Positions 8,897 to 17,354 of a stretch of 64,000 bases of DNA are shown piece after piece. The notes beneath the pieces were generated by a model that ran no database searches, was not told the DNA's origin, and saw only the letters and a list, made by a program, of their open reading frames with translations. Every line of letters begins with the position of its first letter. Positions within the stretch are counted from its first letter, which is position 1. A program made the position numbers and the translations under genes. Source of the DNA: Pseudomonas helvetica (GTDB lineage: Bacteria > Pseudomonadota > Gammaproteobacteria > Pseudomonadales > Pseudomonadaceae). The DNA lies in contig NZ_CP150917.1 in assembly GCF_039908645.1 (NCBI RefSeq), forward strand, positions 3,917,501 through 3,981,500, written 5' to 3'.

Positions 8897-11214
8897 ATCT
8901 GCCACCAGGCCTTGCCGGCCGGTTTTTCCGAAGCCTGCAGCTCGGCGATGCTCTGGCGGAAGATTTCATTGTTGCTCTGGTCAACGTCGTTGTTCGGATC
9001 ACTGCGCAGGATGGAACGCTGGTAATAGGCCAGGGCCTCTTCCTTGCGCCCGAGGCCCTTGAGCACATCGCCGGCGCAGCCCAGCAGGGAGGATTCGTCG
9101 CGTTCGTTGATGTGCGGCGCGTAACGCAGCCACAGGCTGGTGGCCGCCTCCGGCAGGCTGTACGACAGGTACATGGCAACTTTTATCCGTGCGAACAGCG
9201 GCGAGTATTTCAGCTCCTTGTCGCTGATTCCGCGCTCTTCCTGCCATTTGAGAATACGCTCCAGCCAGATCAGAATCTCGCGTTCGCGGTCCAGGCGGTA
9301 CAGGGCGCGGGCGACGTCCTGCAGGTATTCTTCCGGGTCGTGGCGGCTGTAGCCATAGTCGGCTGCGTAGTGCCAGAGCTGTTCGGCGGCTTCGGCGATG
9401 CCCGGGTTATCCTCCAACAGAATGCGGTTTTGGAGGATGCCCTGATAATGTTCTGCGAACGAGCTGGCGGCGATACCGCGGGTATGCAACTCAAGGGCCT
9501 GTTCATACAGGCGCTGGTCGTTGTAGCAGCGGTAGTTGATCGCCAGGTTGTTGCACAGCATCGAGTACAGGTGCGCGCAGGCATCGAAGCGGTGTCCGCG
9601 GCCGCTGGCGAAGCATTGCTCCATACGGGCCTGGCCGTGTTCGTAGGCAACTTTTTGTACTTCGCGCAGCAACGACCAGGCCCGATCTGTCTCCTCGCTC
9701 GAGAGCTTCTCGACTTGCGCTTCGACCAGGTCTTCGATGGCATTCGCAAACTGGTAGTAGTACATGCCACTGGCCATTGGCGGCAAAGGTTGGCGCAGGG
9801 CATCGATAATGCCGAACACACTGGCATGGGCGCTGACCAGGCTGTAGGCGCTGCGGTTGTCCTGCATATCGCCGGCCGGGACGGCCTCGCGCAGCATCGT
9901 CAGTTCGGTGTTGACGTCGATGCGCCCGGCCTGGCGTTCACGCACCGCCATCAGGCGGCTGATCCACGGGTGGTTCGGCGCGCGGCGCCGAGCTTCTGCA
10001 AGGGCCTGGGCGAAGACGTTGTCGATTTGCTCAAGGTCATCGCGCGCAGCATGCAGTGCATCGAGCAGCGGGCCCTGGGACGGCGTCGACTCGTCACGCC
10101 ACGGCAGGCCGGAAATGAACCGCTCCAGCACCGCTTGATCGTCACAGGCACGCATCACGCACAACGGCCACCACGCGGACTGGTCCTCGGCATCGAGCAG
10201 GCGATCGTGTACCCAGTAGGCCGTGCCCGGCCACATTTCGTCGCGCACTTCATAGATTTCCATGAACGCACGTTGCCCGGCCTCGTCGATCTGGCCGTTC
10301 TCAAGCAGCCAGGGCAAATGGAAATCAACGAAGTTGTCACCGCCGCCGGACTCCAGGCTCAGGGTCGCCACTTCACAGATTTTCAATGCGCCGGCCAGGT
10401 CGCCCTGGGCCTTCAGTGAACGGGCGGCCAGACGCGCCAGGCGTACTTCCCATTCCCGGCGCCGGGGCAGCGACAATTCGGCGATCAACCGCACCACAGG
10501 TTGCTCGAACATCGCCAGGCGCAACGGCACGATTTCGATCAGCGCATCGCCCAGCCACAGCCAGTCGTTACCGTCGACATCCTGATCTTCGCCGGCGTTG
10601 CGCAACGCGGCAATTGCCGCCAGCGCGGCTTCGCGAGCCTCTTCGTCACGTTCATGGGCGGCCAGCACCCGGGCCCGGCGCCGGTGTTGATCGGCATCGT
10701 CCCAGGCCCGCAGGGCGTGACGGCCGGGGTTGATCAGGGCCAGGGTGCGACGCACCTCGATAACCTTGAGGGCGACGTCGAGGGTGGTGTGCTGCAGATC
10801 GTCGAAAATGCGGTAGCGCCGGTACTGCTCGATGTCGAACGTCAGCGGCTCGTTGGTCAATTGCTGCAGGGTGTCGAGCACCTGCAGCAGGCCCTGCTCG
10901 TCTTTGAGGTAGTTGCCCAGCCGCAGTTGGCAGATCAGCAGGTTGACCTTGAGTTCGTTGCGCGCGCCGTCAGGCGTAGCCTCGATCAGTGCCTGGCCGT
11001 CGTCGGCCAGTACCGCCTTGGCTGCGTCAGCATCACCGGCGTTGACCCACAGCACGTGCAGACGGTCGATCGACTCCAGCGAGGCCGCCTTGAGCGGCTG
11101 GGCGCGCAGCTGGCCCAACAGGTAGTCGGCACCGTGTTCCTGATGCTCGACCTCAAGACGGTCCATGAATTGATCCAGCTGGATGCCGGACAGCACGGTG
11201 CTGTTTTGCGTCAT
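8887..11214 (-). CDS. large helical-repeat (TPR-like) protein
   Basis: A 775-residue soluble protein, almost entirely alpha-helical, with repeated degenerate helix pairs. TPR-like units are clearest near the C terminus (SSLLGCAGDVLKGLGRKEEA, then LAYYQRSIL). No catalytic motif or signal peptide is visible. The start at 11214 is fixed by GGAG six bases upstream. It heads the three-gene operon and is translationally coupled to the PcfJ-like gene, so it may scaffold the other two products. I do not recognise a named family. Confidence 0.65.
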   Translation of the reverse strand: MTQNSTVLSGIQLDQFMDRLEVEHQEHGADYLLGQLRAQPLKAASLESIDRLHVLWVNAGDADAAKAVLADDGQALIEATPDGARNELKVNLLICQLRLGNYLKDEQGLLQVLDTLQQLTNEPLTFDIEQYRRYRIFDDLQHTTLDVALKVIEVRRTLALINPGRHALRAWDDADQHRRRARVLAAHERDEEAREAALAAIAALRNAGEDQDVDGNDWLWLGDALIEIVPLRLAMFEQPVVRLIAELSLPRRREWEVRLARLAARSLKAQGDLAGALKICEVATLSLESGGGDNFVDFHLPWLLENGQIDEAGQRAFMEIYEVRDEMWPGTAYWVHDRLLDAEDQSAWWPLCVMRACDDQAVLERFISGLPWRDESTPSQGPLLDALHAARDDLEQIDNVFAQALAEARRRAPNHPWISRLMAVRERQAGRIDVNTELTMLREAVPAGDMQDNRSAYSLVSAHASVFGIIDALRQPLPPMASGMYYYQFANAIEDLVEAQVEKLSSEETDRAWSLLREVQKVAYEHGQARMEQCFASGRGHRFDACAHLYSMLCNNLAINYRCYNDQRLYEQALELHTRGIAASSFAEHYQGILQNRILLEDNPGIAEAAEQLWHYAADYGYSRHDPEEYLQDVARALYRLDREREILIWLERILKWQEERGISDKELKYSPLFARIKVAMYLSYSLPEAATSLWLRYAPHINERDESSLLGCAGDVLKGLGRKEEALAYYQRSILRSDPNNDVDQSNNEIFRQSIAELQASEKPAGKAWWQIWK

Positions 11215-11472
11215 TGTGAACTCCATTTGCGAATGACTGTGCATCGCCCGATGCGTCCTGCGCAGCGCCTTTGAGTGGGGCAGCGGGTATCCGCGTGCGT
11301 CTGCCTTGGACTGGCAACGATGACGAAAGGGATCGGGCAATACAGCGAGGTGCTGCACGCTACCAGTTGGCATTTGAAAATCCAAGAGCGTGCGGGGGGC
11401 GGAGTCAGTGATTAACGTGCAAACAGCGGATCGACACTGTGAATCGCCCCTGGATTGGCAGGCACCTTCGAA

Positions 11473-11538
11473 GGGCTGCTTCTGGCTGTGGATTCAACCG
11501 GTGGTGGCAGGCAGCAATCGGCCAGAGGCGGTCATTTC
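11473..11538. repeat. REP-like repeat, family A, full palindromic copy 4
   Basis: GGCTGCTTCTGGCTGTGG, then ATTCAACCGGTGGTGG, then GGCAGCAATCGGCCAGAGG form an approximately 66-base palindrome whose outer arms are inverted copies of the family A arm. It ends 50 bases before an orphan gene. Confidence 0.7.
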
Positions 11539-11587
11539 GACGATGCAGTACGATGCTCGCCCACCGATAGATCATTAGGGCTAACCC

Positions 11588-12001
11588 ATGCAGTTCCATG
11601 GCTTTGCGTTCGGACATATCGAGGTTGAGATTCACGACCGTGCGTACGATCTGCATAACTTCTACCAAGCCAGCGCCATCAATTACGACATCGTGGATCG
11701 GTCGCTTGTGCTTAGTTTTACTCGACGGACTGAAGCTTGGGTGCCGATCGAAGAAGCAAACAAGATTACTATCAGCTTCCATGAGGTCGACTACTTTTCA
11801 GCGAGTGGCCGGGACGAAAACCCAGTTGACGAAGGCGGTGGTGTTATTCATTCGATTGGAGCGGTGGAGTCCTACGCCGAGACACAAGCCTTCTACCTCA
11901 CGGATAACATCCAACCAGATCATCACCTTGTCATGTGCTTCGAGTCTGGTTTGATATTACGAGTACAGGCCGCTGAAGCACGGTGCGAAATCGTTTTCTG
12001 A
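11588..12001 (+). CDS. hypothetical protein
   Basis: A 137-residue acidic soluble protein with alternating short strands (VLSFTRRTEAWVP, KITISFHEVDYFSASG, HHLVMCFESGLILRVQA). I do not recognise it. Size, acidity and setting as a lone gene between two family A repeats resemble orphan immunity proteins, but no sequence motif proves this. The ATG has no strong Shine-Dalgarno sequence. Confidence 0.6.
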   Translation: MQFHGFAFGHIEVEIHDRAYDLHNFYQASAINYDIVDRSLVLSFTRRTEAWVPIEEANKITISFHEVDYFSASGRDENPVDEGGGVIHSIGAVESYAETQAFYLTDNIQPDHHLVMCFESGLILRVQAAEARCEIVF

Positions 12002-12035
12002 GCGGTATAAAACTATGGTCCAAGACGTCTGTTTT

Positions 12036-12090
12036 GAGTCGTTTGCTGCCCTTCGTGACAGGCAGCAACCGGCCCATAGTGTGTAAAAAC
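12036..12090 (+). repeat. family A repeat with AGTGTGTAAAAAC tail, copy 5
   Basis: TTGCTGCCCTTCGTGACAGG, then CAGCAACCGGCCC, is the family A arm. It continues into AGTGTGTAAAAAC (12078-12090), a 13-base end that recurs exactly inverted at 14195-14207 and again in the element at 28998-29165. Confidence 0.65.
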
Positions 12091-12204
12091 AGATCAGCCA
12101 ACGGCACTCAACCAAGGATCTCGTTGCTGGATCTGCTAAAAGTTTCCCTGACTGAAGCTGGCGTTTTTAAGTGGCCCCGGCCGAAGGTAGACTTGAAAAA
12201 TCGT

Positions 12205-12492
12205 TTAGTCGAACTCCACATCTGATGCGAGTTCCGGATACTCAACCTTCATGTCTGCAAGGCATTTTTGCATGAGCTTCGCATCCCTCGGCAAACGTCT
12301 GGATAAAGTATCCCACCCTGAAATTTTCAGTTGCGCGGGCATTTGCACAAGTCCTGTAATTGCGTCCCAGAAAGCATCCCAATTACAGCCGTACCAGCCG
12401 GGGAATCCGAGCGCAACCCTCAAGGTGGAATGGAGTTCATCGGAACTCGCCACCCCACTTAAGTCAATCTTTACAACCTGTAAGCGGGTCAT
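12205..12492 (-). CDS. barstar family protein (ribonuclease inhibitor)
   Basis: A 95-residue protein with the barstar fold signature: VVKIDLSGVASSDELHSTL, then ALGFPGWYGCNWDAFWDAI, in which the GWYG-NWDAFWD block forms the RNase-binding helix. The C-terminal strand KISGWDTLSRRLPRD also fits. Barstar proteins block barnase-type RNases in the cytosol. No RNase gene lies nearby, so this is an orphan inhibitor, perhaps protecting against toxins of competing strains. GAGGTG precedes the ATG at 12492. It lies between inverted copies of AGTGTGTAAAAAC together with the IS1182-type transposase. Confidence 0.85.
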   Translation of the reverse strand: MTRLQVVKIDLSGVASSDELHSTLRVALGFPGWYGCNWDAFWDAITGLVQMPAQLKISGWDTLSRRLPRDAKLMQKCLADMKVEYPELASDVEFD

Positions 12493-12613
12493 CGTCAGCA
12501 CCTCAAAAATTGTTCACCGGTGAGAGGGGTAACTGAAGTCTGCTTCTGCCATGGAGCCTATACCTCCGCGCACCTTTGCTATGATTTCCGAGGGAGTAAC
12601 TCAGGGATCGTCA

Positions 12614-14044
12614 ATGAAGCGCTTCATCCAAGGCGAACATCGCGGCCAAAGCACCTTGCTTCCCGAGAGCCTTGACGACTACGTCAGCGATACCAATGCG
12701 GTGCGCGTAGTTGACGTTTTCGTCGATGAACTCAACCTGGTCAAGCTGGGTTTTGACGGTGTCATACCGGCAGATATGGGCCGGCCAGCTTATCATCCCG
12801 CGATCCTGCTGAAGATTTACATCTACGGCTATCTCAACCGCATTCAATCGAGCAGGCGCCTTGAGCGAGAGACGCAGCGCAATGTCGAATTGATGTGGCT
12901 GACCGGGCGATTGACGCCGGATTTCAAGACCATCGCCAACTTCCGAAAAGACAACAGCAAGGCCATCCGAGGAGCCTGCCGTCAGTTCGTCGTACTCTGT
13001 CAGCAGCTAGGATTGTTCGGAGAAAATCTGGTCGCCATTGACGGCAGTAAATTCAAAGCCGTCAACAACCGCGACCGCAATTTCACCAGCGCCAAACTGA
13101 AGCGGCGAATGGAAGAAATTGAATCGAGCATCAACCGTTACCTGACTGCACTCGATGCTGCCGACCGGCAAGAGCCAGCAGCTTCCGAGCCTAGCGCCGT
13201 GCGGCTCGAAGAGAAAATCGCCAAGCTCAAAACTCAAATGAAAGAGCTTCAAGCGATCGAAATCCAGCTCAATGAATCGCCGGATAAACAGGCCTCACTG
13301 ACCGATCCAGACAGCCGCTCCATGATGACGCGCGGCACAGAAATCGTCGGCTACAACGTGCAGACAGCGGTCGATACTCAGCACCATTTGATCGTTGCGC
13401 ACGAGGTGACCAACGTCGGTTCCGACCGCGACCAACTCAGATCAATGGCCAGGCAGGCCCGCGAGGCGATAGCGTCAGATACGTTGTCGGTAGTGGCTGA
13501 CCGAGGTTACTTCAAAAGCGAACAAATCCTGGCTTATCACGATGCAGGCATCACCGCCTACGTGCCCAAGCCGATGACCTCTGGAGCCAAGGCTGACGGG
13601 CGTTTCAATAACGATGCCTTCGTCTATGACGCGGCAAAAAATGAATACATTTTCCCGGCTGGAGAGGCGCTGATCTGGCACTATTCCTACGTTGAAAAAG
13701 GCCTGAAGTTGCACCGTTACTGGAGTTCGAAATGCCAGGGCTGCGCGCTGAAAGCTCAGTGCACGCCGAGCACGGAGCGACGAATTCGACGCTGGGAGCA
13801 TGAAGCCATACTGGAGGAAATGCAGCTTCGACTGAGCAAGTCCCCGGAGATGATGCGAGTCCGAAAACGGACGGTTGAGCATCCCTTCGGGACGCTCAAA
13901 CAACGGATGGGTACGACGCACTTCCTGACGCGGAAGCTGGCCGGGGTGAGTGCAGAGATGAGCTTGAATGTGCTCGCCTACAACCTGAAACGGGTCATGA
14001 AAATCATCGGTGCCAACGGTTTGATGAAAGCGCTGCTGGCCTAA
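12614..14044 (+). CDS. IS1182 family transposase
   Basis: A 476-residue DDE transposase. The N-terminal part has SLDDYVSDTNAVRVVD and PADMGRPAYHPAILLK, typical of IS1182-type enzymes. Catalytic acid segments are LVAIDGSKFKAVNN, VVADRGYFKSEQI and EHPFGTLKQRMG, and a coiled insert lies between the first two. A Cys pair in CQGCALKAQC is also usual for the family. The ATG at 12614 (MKRFIQGEH) is preferred to upstream in-frame starts. The gene looks intact. Confidence 0.9.
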   Translation: MKRFIQGEHRGQSTLLPESLDDYVSDTNAVRVVDVFVDELNLVKLGFDGVIPADMGRPAYHPAILLKIYIYGYLNRIQSSRRLERETQRNVELMWLTGRLTPDFKTIANFRKDNSKAIRGACRQFVVLCQQLGLFGENLVAIDGSKFKAVNNRDRNFTSAKLKRRMEEIESSINRYLTALDAADRQEPAASEPSAVRLEEKIAKLKTQMKELQAIEIQLNESPDKQASLTDPDSRSMMTRGTEIVGYNVQTAVDTQHHLIVAHEVTNVGSDRDQLRSMARQAREAIASDTLSVVADRGYFKSEQILAYHDAGITAYVPKPMTSGAKADGRFNNDAFVYDAAKNEYIFPAGEALIWHYSYVEKGLKLHRYWSSKCQGCALKAQCTPSTERRIRRWEHEAILEEMQLRLSKSPEMMRVRKRTVEHPFGTLKQRMGTTHFLTRKLAGVSAEMSLNVLAYNLKRVMKIIGANGLMKALLA

Positions 14045-14190
14045 AAAAGGCTGATTTTTGCTCATCCAAAAGACGGTAAAAACGGTAAAAACGGCGTTGA
14101 CGTGTTCCAGGTCGCGACTGATGCGACACGCAGCATTTGCCTTGTGATCGTTCCGCCAAGAATGTTAATGATCCAAGATGATGAAGCTAT

Positions 14191-14264
14191 GAGCGTTTTT
14201 ACACACTCAGGGCCGGTAGTGGCCTGTCATGAAGCGTTGCCATCGGCAGAAGCTGCTGGGCGAC
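14191..14264 (-). repeat. family A repeat with inverted tail, copy 6
   Basis: CGTTTTTACACACT is followed by GGGCCGGTAGTGGCCTGTCA and a second partial arm, CATCGGCAGAAGCTGC. It is the inverted counterpart of the repeat at 12036-12090. Confidence 0.55.
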
Positions 14265-14301
14265 TTCCCTTAAATAAGCACTAACTAAGGTGGACATCGC
14301 A

Positions 14302-14724
14302 ATGAAGAGCTGGATAGCTAATACGAAAATTAATGCACTGTTAGAGGCTAACGCTCAAAAATTTGATGGCGTGAAGGTTAGACGGACCCTTATAGAGTAC
14401 TGCTGTAGGTATCAAGAGATTTATCCTTTTGAAACTCTGGAAGAGCCACTTGAGTTTTTGACAAATGACGTAAATCCGGGTTGTAAATATAGGGAGATGC
14501 GAGCACTGCTTAGGATTGCTGCTGAAGAATACTGCTTTAGTTTAAACGAGATAGCTGATGCTCTTCTTGAGCTGATAGACACGCGAGCCCTTACTACGGA
14601 CCAAGCAAAGAAAATTATCAACCACGTTTTCGAAGCATTTTCCTGCAATGAAAGCCCTGAAGATTTCATCCCAAGAGAGGATGCTTACTTGTGTAAAAAT
14701 CTATTTGCGATTACCTCCAGCTAG
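14302..14724 (+). CDS. hypothetical protein, AT-rich cassette-like gene
   Basis: A 140-residue helical soluble protein with several cysteines (EYCCRYQEIYPFETLEEPL; SCNESPEDFIPRED). I do not recognise it. Base composition is clearly more AT-rich than the flanking genes. The stop is followed within three bases by a sequence resembling the left half of an integron attC site. Together these suggest a captured gene cassette. A GTG at 14290 is an alternative start; the ATG at 14302 is used. Confidence 0.6.
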   Translation: MKSWIANTKINALLEANAQKFDGVKVRRTLIEYCCRYQEIYPFETLEEPLEFLTNDVNPGCKYREMRALLRIAAEEYCFSLNEIADALLELIDTRALTTDQAKKIINHVFEAFSCNESPEDFIPREDAYLCKNLFAITSS

Positions 14725-14726
14725 TA

Positions 14727-14768
14727 AATGGTTCAAACCGCTCGCCTTGCTCACTAGGACGGGCCCGA
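14727..14768 (+). other. attC-like half site (possible integron cassette remnant)
   Basis: GGTTCAAACCGCTCGCCTTG, then CTCACTAGGACGGG, closely parallels GGTTCAAGCCGTTCGCTTCG at 57540, which belongs to a complete attC-like site. No GTTRRRY box is found on the right, so the site looks truncated. Confidence 0.45.
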
Positions 14769-14812
14769 TTGGCAGTGACTAGATACTCGTTTCTGGCCAG
14801 TTTTAGGCCTTT

Positions 14813-14848
14813 GGTGACCGGCCGCTTCTGGCCGTACAGCGGACGCAT
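14813..14848 (-). repeat. REP-like repeat, family A, copy 7
   Basis: GACCGGCCGCTTCTGGCCG is the family arm in reverse orientation. It lies 37 bases before the next orphan gene. Confidence 0.55.
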
Positions 14849-14884
14849 AGAAGGCCTCTACACATCATCAATACGAGTGACGTC

Positions 14885-15184
14885 ATGCCAAAACCCACGA
14901 GTTACCTATTTGCTTATGTTCGCAAAGTGAGCGAGGGCCGGCCAGATGTAACCGCTATCGTACTGTTTGGTTTACAGGCGGAAGGCGGTGATCCGGTATA
15001 TCTGGAAATTCGCTTTCGGGATTATGAAAAAATGCAGATTGAAGGTGATCACTTGATGCTCGGATTAGAAGAAGCATTGGAAAGCGCCGAATTGGAGTAT
15101 GGAATTTTGCCCAATGATTGGCGAGCAATGAGCGAAGCGGAGATTCAGCGGATTCCATTCAGCGTCGGCGGAACGAGCAGTTAG
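14885..15184 (+). CDS. hypothetical protein
   Basis: A 99-residue soluble protein with alternating strands and helices (VTAIVLFGLQAEGG; PVYLEIRFRDYEKM; LGLEEALESAELEYG). I do not recognise it. It sits alone between two family A repeats, the setting shared by several small genes here. A role as an immunity-like orphan is only a guess. Confidence 0.55.
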   Translation: MPKPTSYLFAYVRKVSEGRPDVTAIVLFGLQAEGGDPVYLEIRFRDYEKMQIEGDHLMLGLEEALESAELEYGILPNDWRAMSEAEIQRIPFSVGGTSS

Positions 15185-15188
15185 CGAG

Positions 15189-15221
15189 TTGTCCGATTTT
15201 GGCCGATAGCAGCCAGACATA
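15189..15221 (-). repeat. REP-like repeat, family A, copy 8
   Basis: TTGTCCGATTTTGGCCGATA, then GCAGCC, is the reverse of the family arm. It separates two convergent orphan genes. Confidence 0.55.
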
Positions 15222-15225
15222 GGAT

Positions 15226-15555
15226 TCAGCTCCCTGATTTTTTCCGACCAACAAGCCTACGTGCCCTATGACGGCGAGACTGGGACAACGTTTTGTCCTC
15301 GGCGCAATGCGCCAAGAGCGCAGTCAGCTCAACGTCTATAGGAAAACCATCCTCAAGCCATTTAAGCGCCAGCCCCGACCAATATTCGGAATGCGACGTC
15401 AAGGCTGTGATCACCAGCGGCTGCAACACTATATCGGCAGGCAGTGTATATTTTTCGCTAAGGGCTCTTACCGCATCTGGCAAATCGAGTGCAGCTGTTT
15501 CGAAAGGTTTCTCAAGCAGTGGCAACAACCAGACATAGCTGAATTCTTCGTTCAT
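15226..15555 (-). CDS. hypothetical protein
   Basis: A 109-residue helical protein (FSYVWLLPLLEKPFETAAL; EYWSGLALKWLEDGFPID) with a strongly basic C terminus (SRRHRARRLVGRKKSGS). GGGGGGAGAAG sits directly before the ATG. I do not recognise it. It resembles small orphan proteins with HEAT-like helices. Confidence 0.55.
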   Translation of the reverse strand: MNEEFSYVWLLPLLEKPFETAALDLPDAVRALSEKYTLPADIVLQPLVITALTSHSEYWSGLALKWLEDGFPIDVELTALLAHCAEDKTLSQSRRHRARRLVGRKKSGS

Positions 15556-15751
15556 CTTCTCCCCCCGATTGTAATGGCGACGTTCCGTATTCCAGGAGGC
15601 AGCTCTCGACCCAAAGTGGTCTTTATTTATCGTCCGTTTTTAGCCGTCTTCCACCTGTCACCAAGAGCAAAAATCGACCCGCAGAAAACAGTCAACACCC
15701 ATGGACGTGTTAGCTGGGTACGCCGAAAAACTGCTAAAAAAGGCTAAAGAT

Positions 15752-16141
15752 TTATTTTTCGTCGAGTTGAGAATCCAGGCGTCCATGGCCGTGGTAATTC
15801 ATGAAGTCCCGCATGGTCGGTGAAAGCTTTTCTTGTGAAGCAATCCGCCAGAACTTTCTTTCCCCCAGAACCGGCCGTAACCGTTTGATTAGTTCCTGCG
15901 CCGTATTGTGTTTGCCAGTACGCAACCAGTACCTGAATAAGTACTCGTTTTCCTGCCTCGGTAGCTGTGCCGCTTGGAGTAGTTTGAGCGAGTATCGGTA
16001 GTTCAGTTGCCATAGTCGCTTTAGAAAATCGAGTCTCTCAGCGATTGGAAGACTCAATAGCCATTGCCTCACATGCCTATCCGCCTGAGCAATACCAGAT
16101 CGCGATGCCACTTGCTCCGGGGTGAAACGAGAGTCGTCCAT
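15752..16141 (-). CDS. hypothetical protein
   Basis: A 129-residue basic helical protein (DRHVRQWLLSLPIAERLDFL; WQLNYRYSLKLLQAAQLPR; ELIKRLRPVLGERKFWRI). I do not recognise it. A TTG at 16150 is an alternative start, and neither start has a good ribosome binding site. It lies between gene-poor sequence on the left and a family A repeat on the right. Confidence 0.5.
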   Translation of the reverse strand: MDDSRFTPEQVASRSGIAQADRHVRQWLLSLPIAERLDFLKRLWQLNYRYSLKLLQAAQLPRQENEYLFRYWLRTGKHNTAQELIKRLRPVLGERKFWRIASQEKLSPTMRDFMNYHGHGRLDSQLDEK

Positions 16142-16222
16142 GGTGTACAAGGCCGAATGGTCTAAGGAAAGATCTCATTCTGTCCTAAGCACAGGAGTAA
16201 CGGGCAGCTTTATTTCACGTCA

Positions 16223-16275
16223 ATGTCTGCTCTTGCCGATGACAGTCAGGCAGAAATCGGCCAGAAGCGGTCATC
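16223..16275 (+). repeat. REP-like repeat, family A, copy 9
   Basis: ATGTCTGCTCTTGCCGATGA, then CAGTCAGGCAGAAATCGG, then CCAGAAGCGGTCATC is close to the family consensus. It lies just downstream of the threonine dehydratase gene. Confidence 0.7.
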
Positions 16276-16292
16276 TACCCCATCGACTTACT

Positions 16293-17249
16293 TCACGCAA
16301 TCACTCTCGCATACACCGAGCGGTCCACATTCCCACCGGACAGAATCACCCCCACCCTTCTTCCAGCCATTGCTTCACGCTCCTGAATCAGCGCAGCAAG
16401 GGCCGCCGCACCCGCCCCTTCAGCAAGATTGTGGGTATCGGTGTAATACACGCACATGGCCTCGGCAATCTGCGCCTCACTGACCGATACGATTCGCTGC
16501 GCACCTTGCGCGTAGATGGCAAAGGCTTCCGGAATTGGCTTACGCACGGCAAGGCCGTCAGCAAAGGTATTCGCCGAAGCGGTTTCGCATATGGCTCCTG
16601 TGTCAAACGACAACTTTGCGGCCTCGGCATTAGTGGAAACCACGCCCACCACCCGGGTGTTCAGGCCAAGCGCGTCGCGGGCGGCGATCACCCCACAAAT
16701 CCCCGAGCCACAGCCAATCGGCACGTAGACCGTATCCAGATCCGGCGCAGCCTTGAACAGCTCCAGCGCGTAAGTGGCCACGCCTTTGACCAACTCGGCA
16801 TGGAACGGTGGAACCAGATAGAGGCCATGCGCTTGCGCCAGGCGCGCGGCCTCTTCACGGGCTTCATCGAAATCGCGGCCACACTCGACCACTTCACCGC
16901 CAAAGGCGCGCATGGCATTGTTCTTTTCTACCGAGTTACCCTCCGGCACTACAATCAGCGCCCTCAAACCCAGCGCGCTGGCTGCCAGCGCCAGGCTCTG
17001 GCCATGGTTGCCGCGAGTGGCGGAGACAATACCCTTGATGCCCGGGTGCTCGCGCTTTAGCCAGTGCATGAAAGTAATGCCGCCACGCACCTTGAAAGCA
17101 CCTGTCGGTGTGTGGTTTTCGTGCTTGACCCAAACGGTGCAACCCAAGCGCTCGGCCAATAAGGGCCAAGGGTATTGAGCGGTAGCGGGCATGACCTGGT
17201 ACACGTGGTGAGCAGCGTGTTCGATATCGTCGCGAGTCAGTCTGAGCAT
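16293..17249 (-). CDS. threonine/serine dehydratase, PLP fold type II
   Basis: A 318-residue cytosolic enzyme that would deaminate L-threonine (or L-serine) to the 2-oxo acid. The PLP lysine lies in TGAFKVRGG near residue 54, followed by the SATRGNHGQS phosphate/carboxylate loop and the glycine-rich PIGCGSGICGV loop near residue 180. There is no C-terminal ACT regulatory domain, so it belongs to the short, catabolic-type group rather than IlvA. The start (MLRLTRDDIEHA) is the first one after family-like sequence begins. A divergent AraC gene 105 bases away is its probable regulator. Confidence 0.85.
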   Translation of the reverse strand: MLRLTRDDIEHAAHHVYQVMPATAQYPWPLLAERLGCTVWVKHENHTPTGAFKVRGGITFMHWLKREHPGIKGIVSATRGNHGQSLALAASALGLRALIVVPEGNSVEKNNAMRAFGGEVVECGRDFDEAREEAARLAQAHGLYLVPPFHAELVKGVATYALELFKAAPDLDTVYVPIGCGSGICGVIAARDALGLNTRVVGVVSTNAEAAKLSFDTGAICETASANTFADGLAVRKPIPEAFAIYAQGAQRIVSVSEAQIAEAMCVYYTDTHNLAEGAGAAALAALIQEREAMAGRRVGVILSGGNVDRSVYARVIA

Positions 17250-17354
17250 GAGTCGTCTCCCTGAGGTTTTGCCCAGTCTAGATACGGGCGCATCACGCAG
17301 GCTTTCAAAAAACTGACCTGACTTTTGTGCCCCCGCTTCACTACTATGGTGTTC
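17250..17354. promoter_or_regulatory. divergent control region, dehydratase / AraC regulator
   Basis: This short region between two divergent genes must hold both promoters. No operator was assigned. Confidence 0.45.

Larger units (their letters stand above)
12077..14207 (+). mobile_element. possible IS1182-type unit bounded by inverted AGTGTGTAAAAAC ends
   Basis: A perfect 13-base inverted repeat (12078-12090 and 14195-14207), extended to about 20 bases with two mismatches by flanking GGCCC, encloses the barstar gene and the transposase. If these are the true ends, barstar is a passenger gene. Against this, the same sequence is a tail of dispersed family A repeats, and a degenerate inverted partner (GGCGTTTTTAAGTGGCCCCG) lies at 12164-12183. 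The real IS ends could therefore be closer to the transposase. Confidence 0.4.

Noticed and set aside
8884..10419. A 511-codon open frame antisense to the large helical-repeat gene
   Set aside because: It mirrors the third-codon GC bias of the minus-strand gene, has no ribosome binding site and low-complexity composition. The minus-strand operon with overlapping genes is far better supported.
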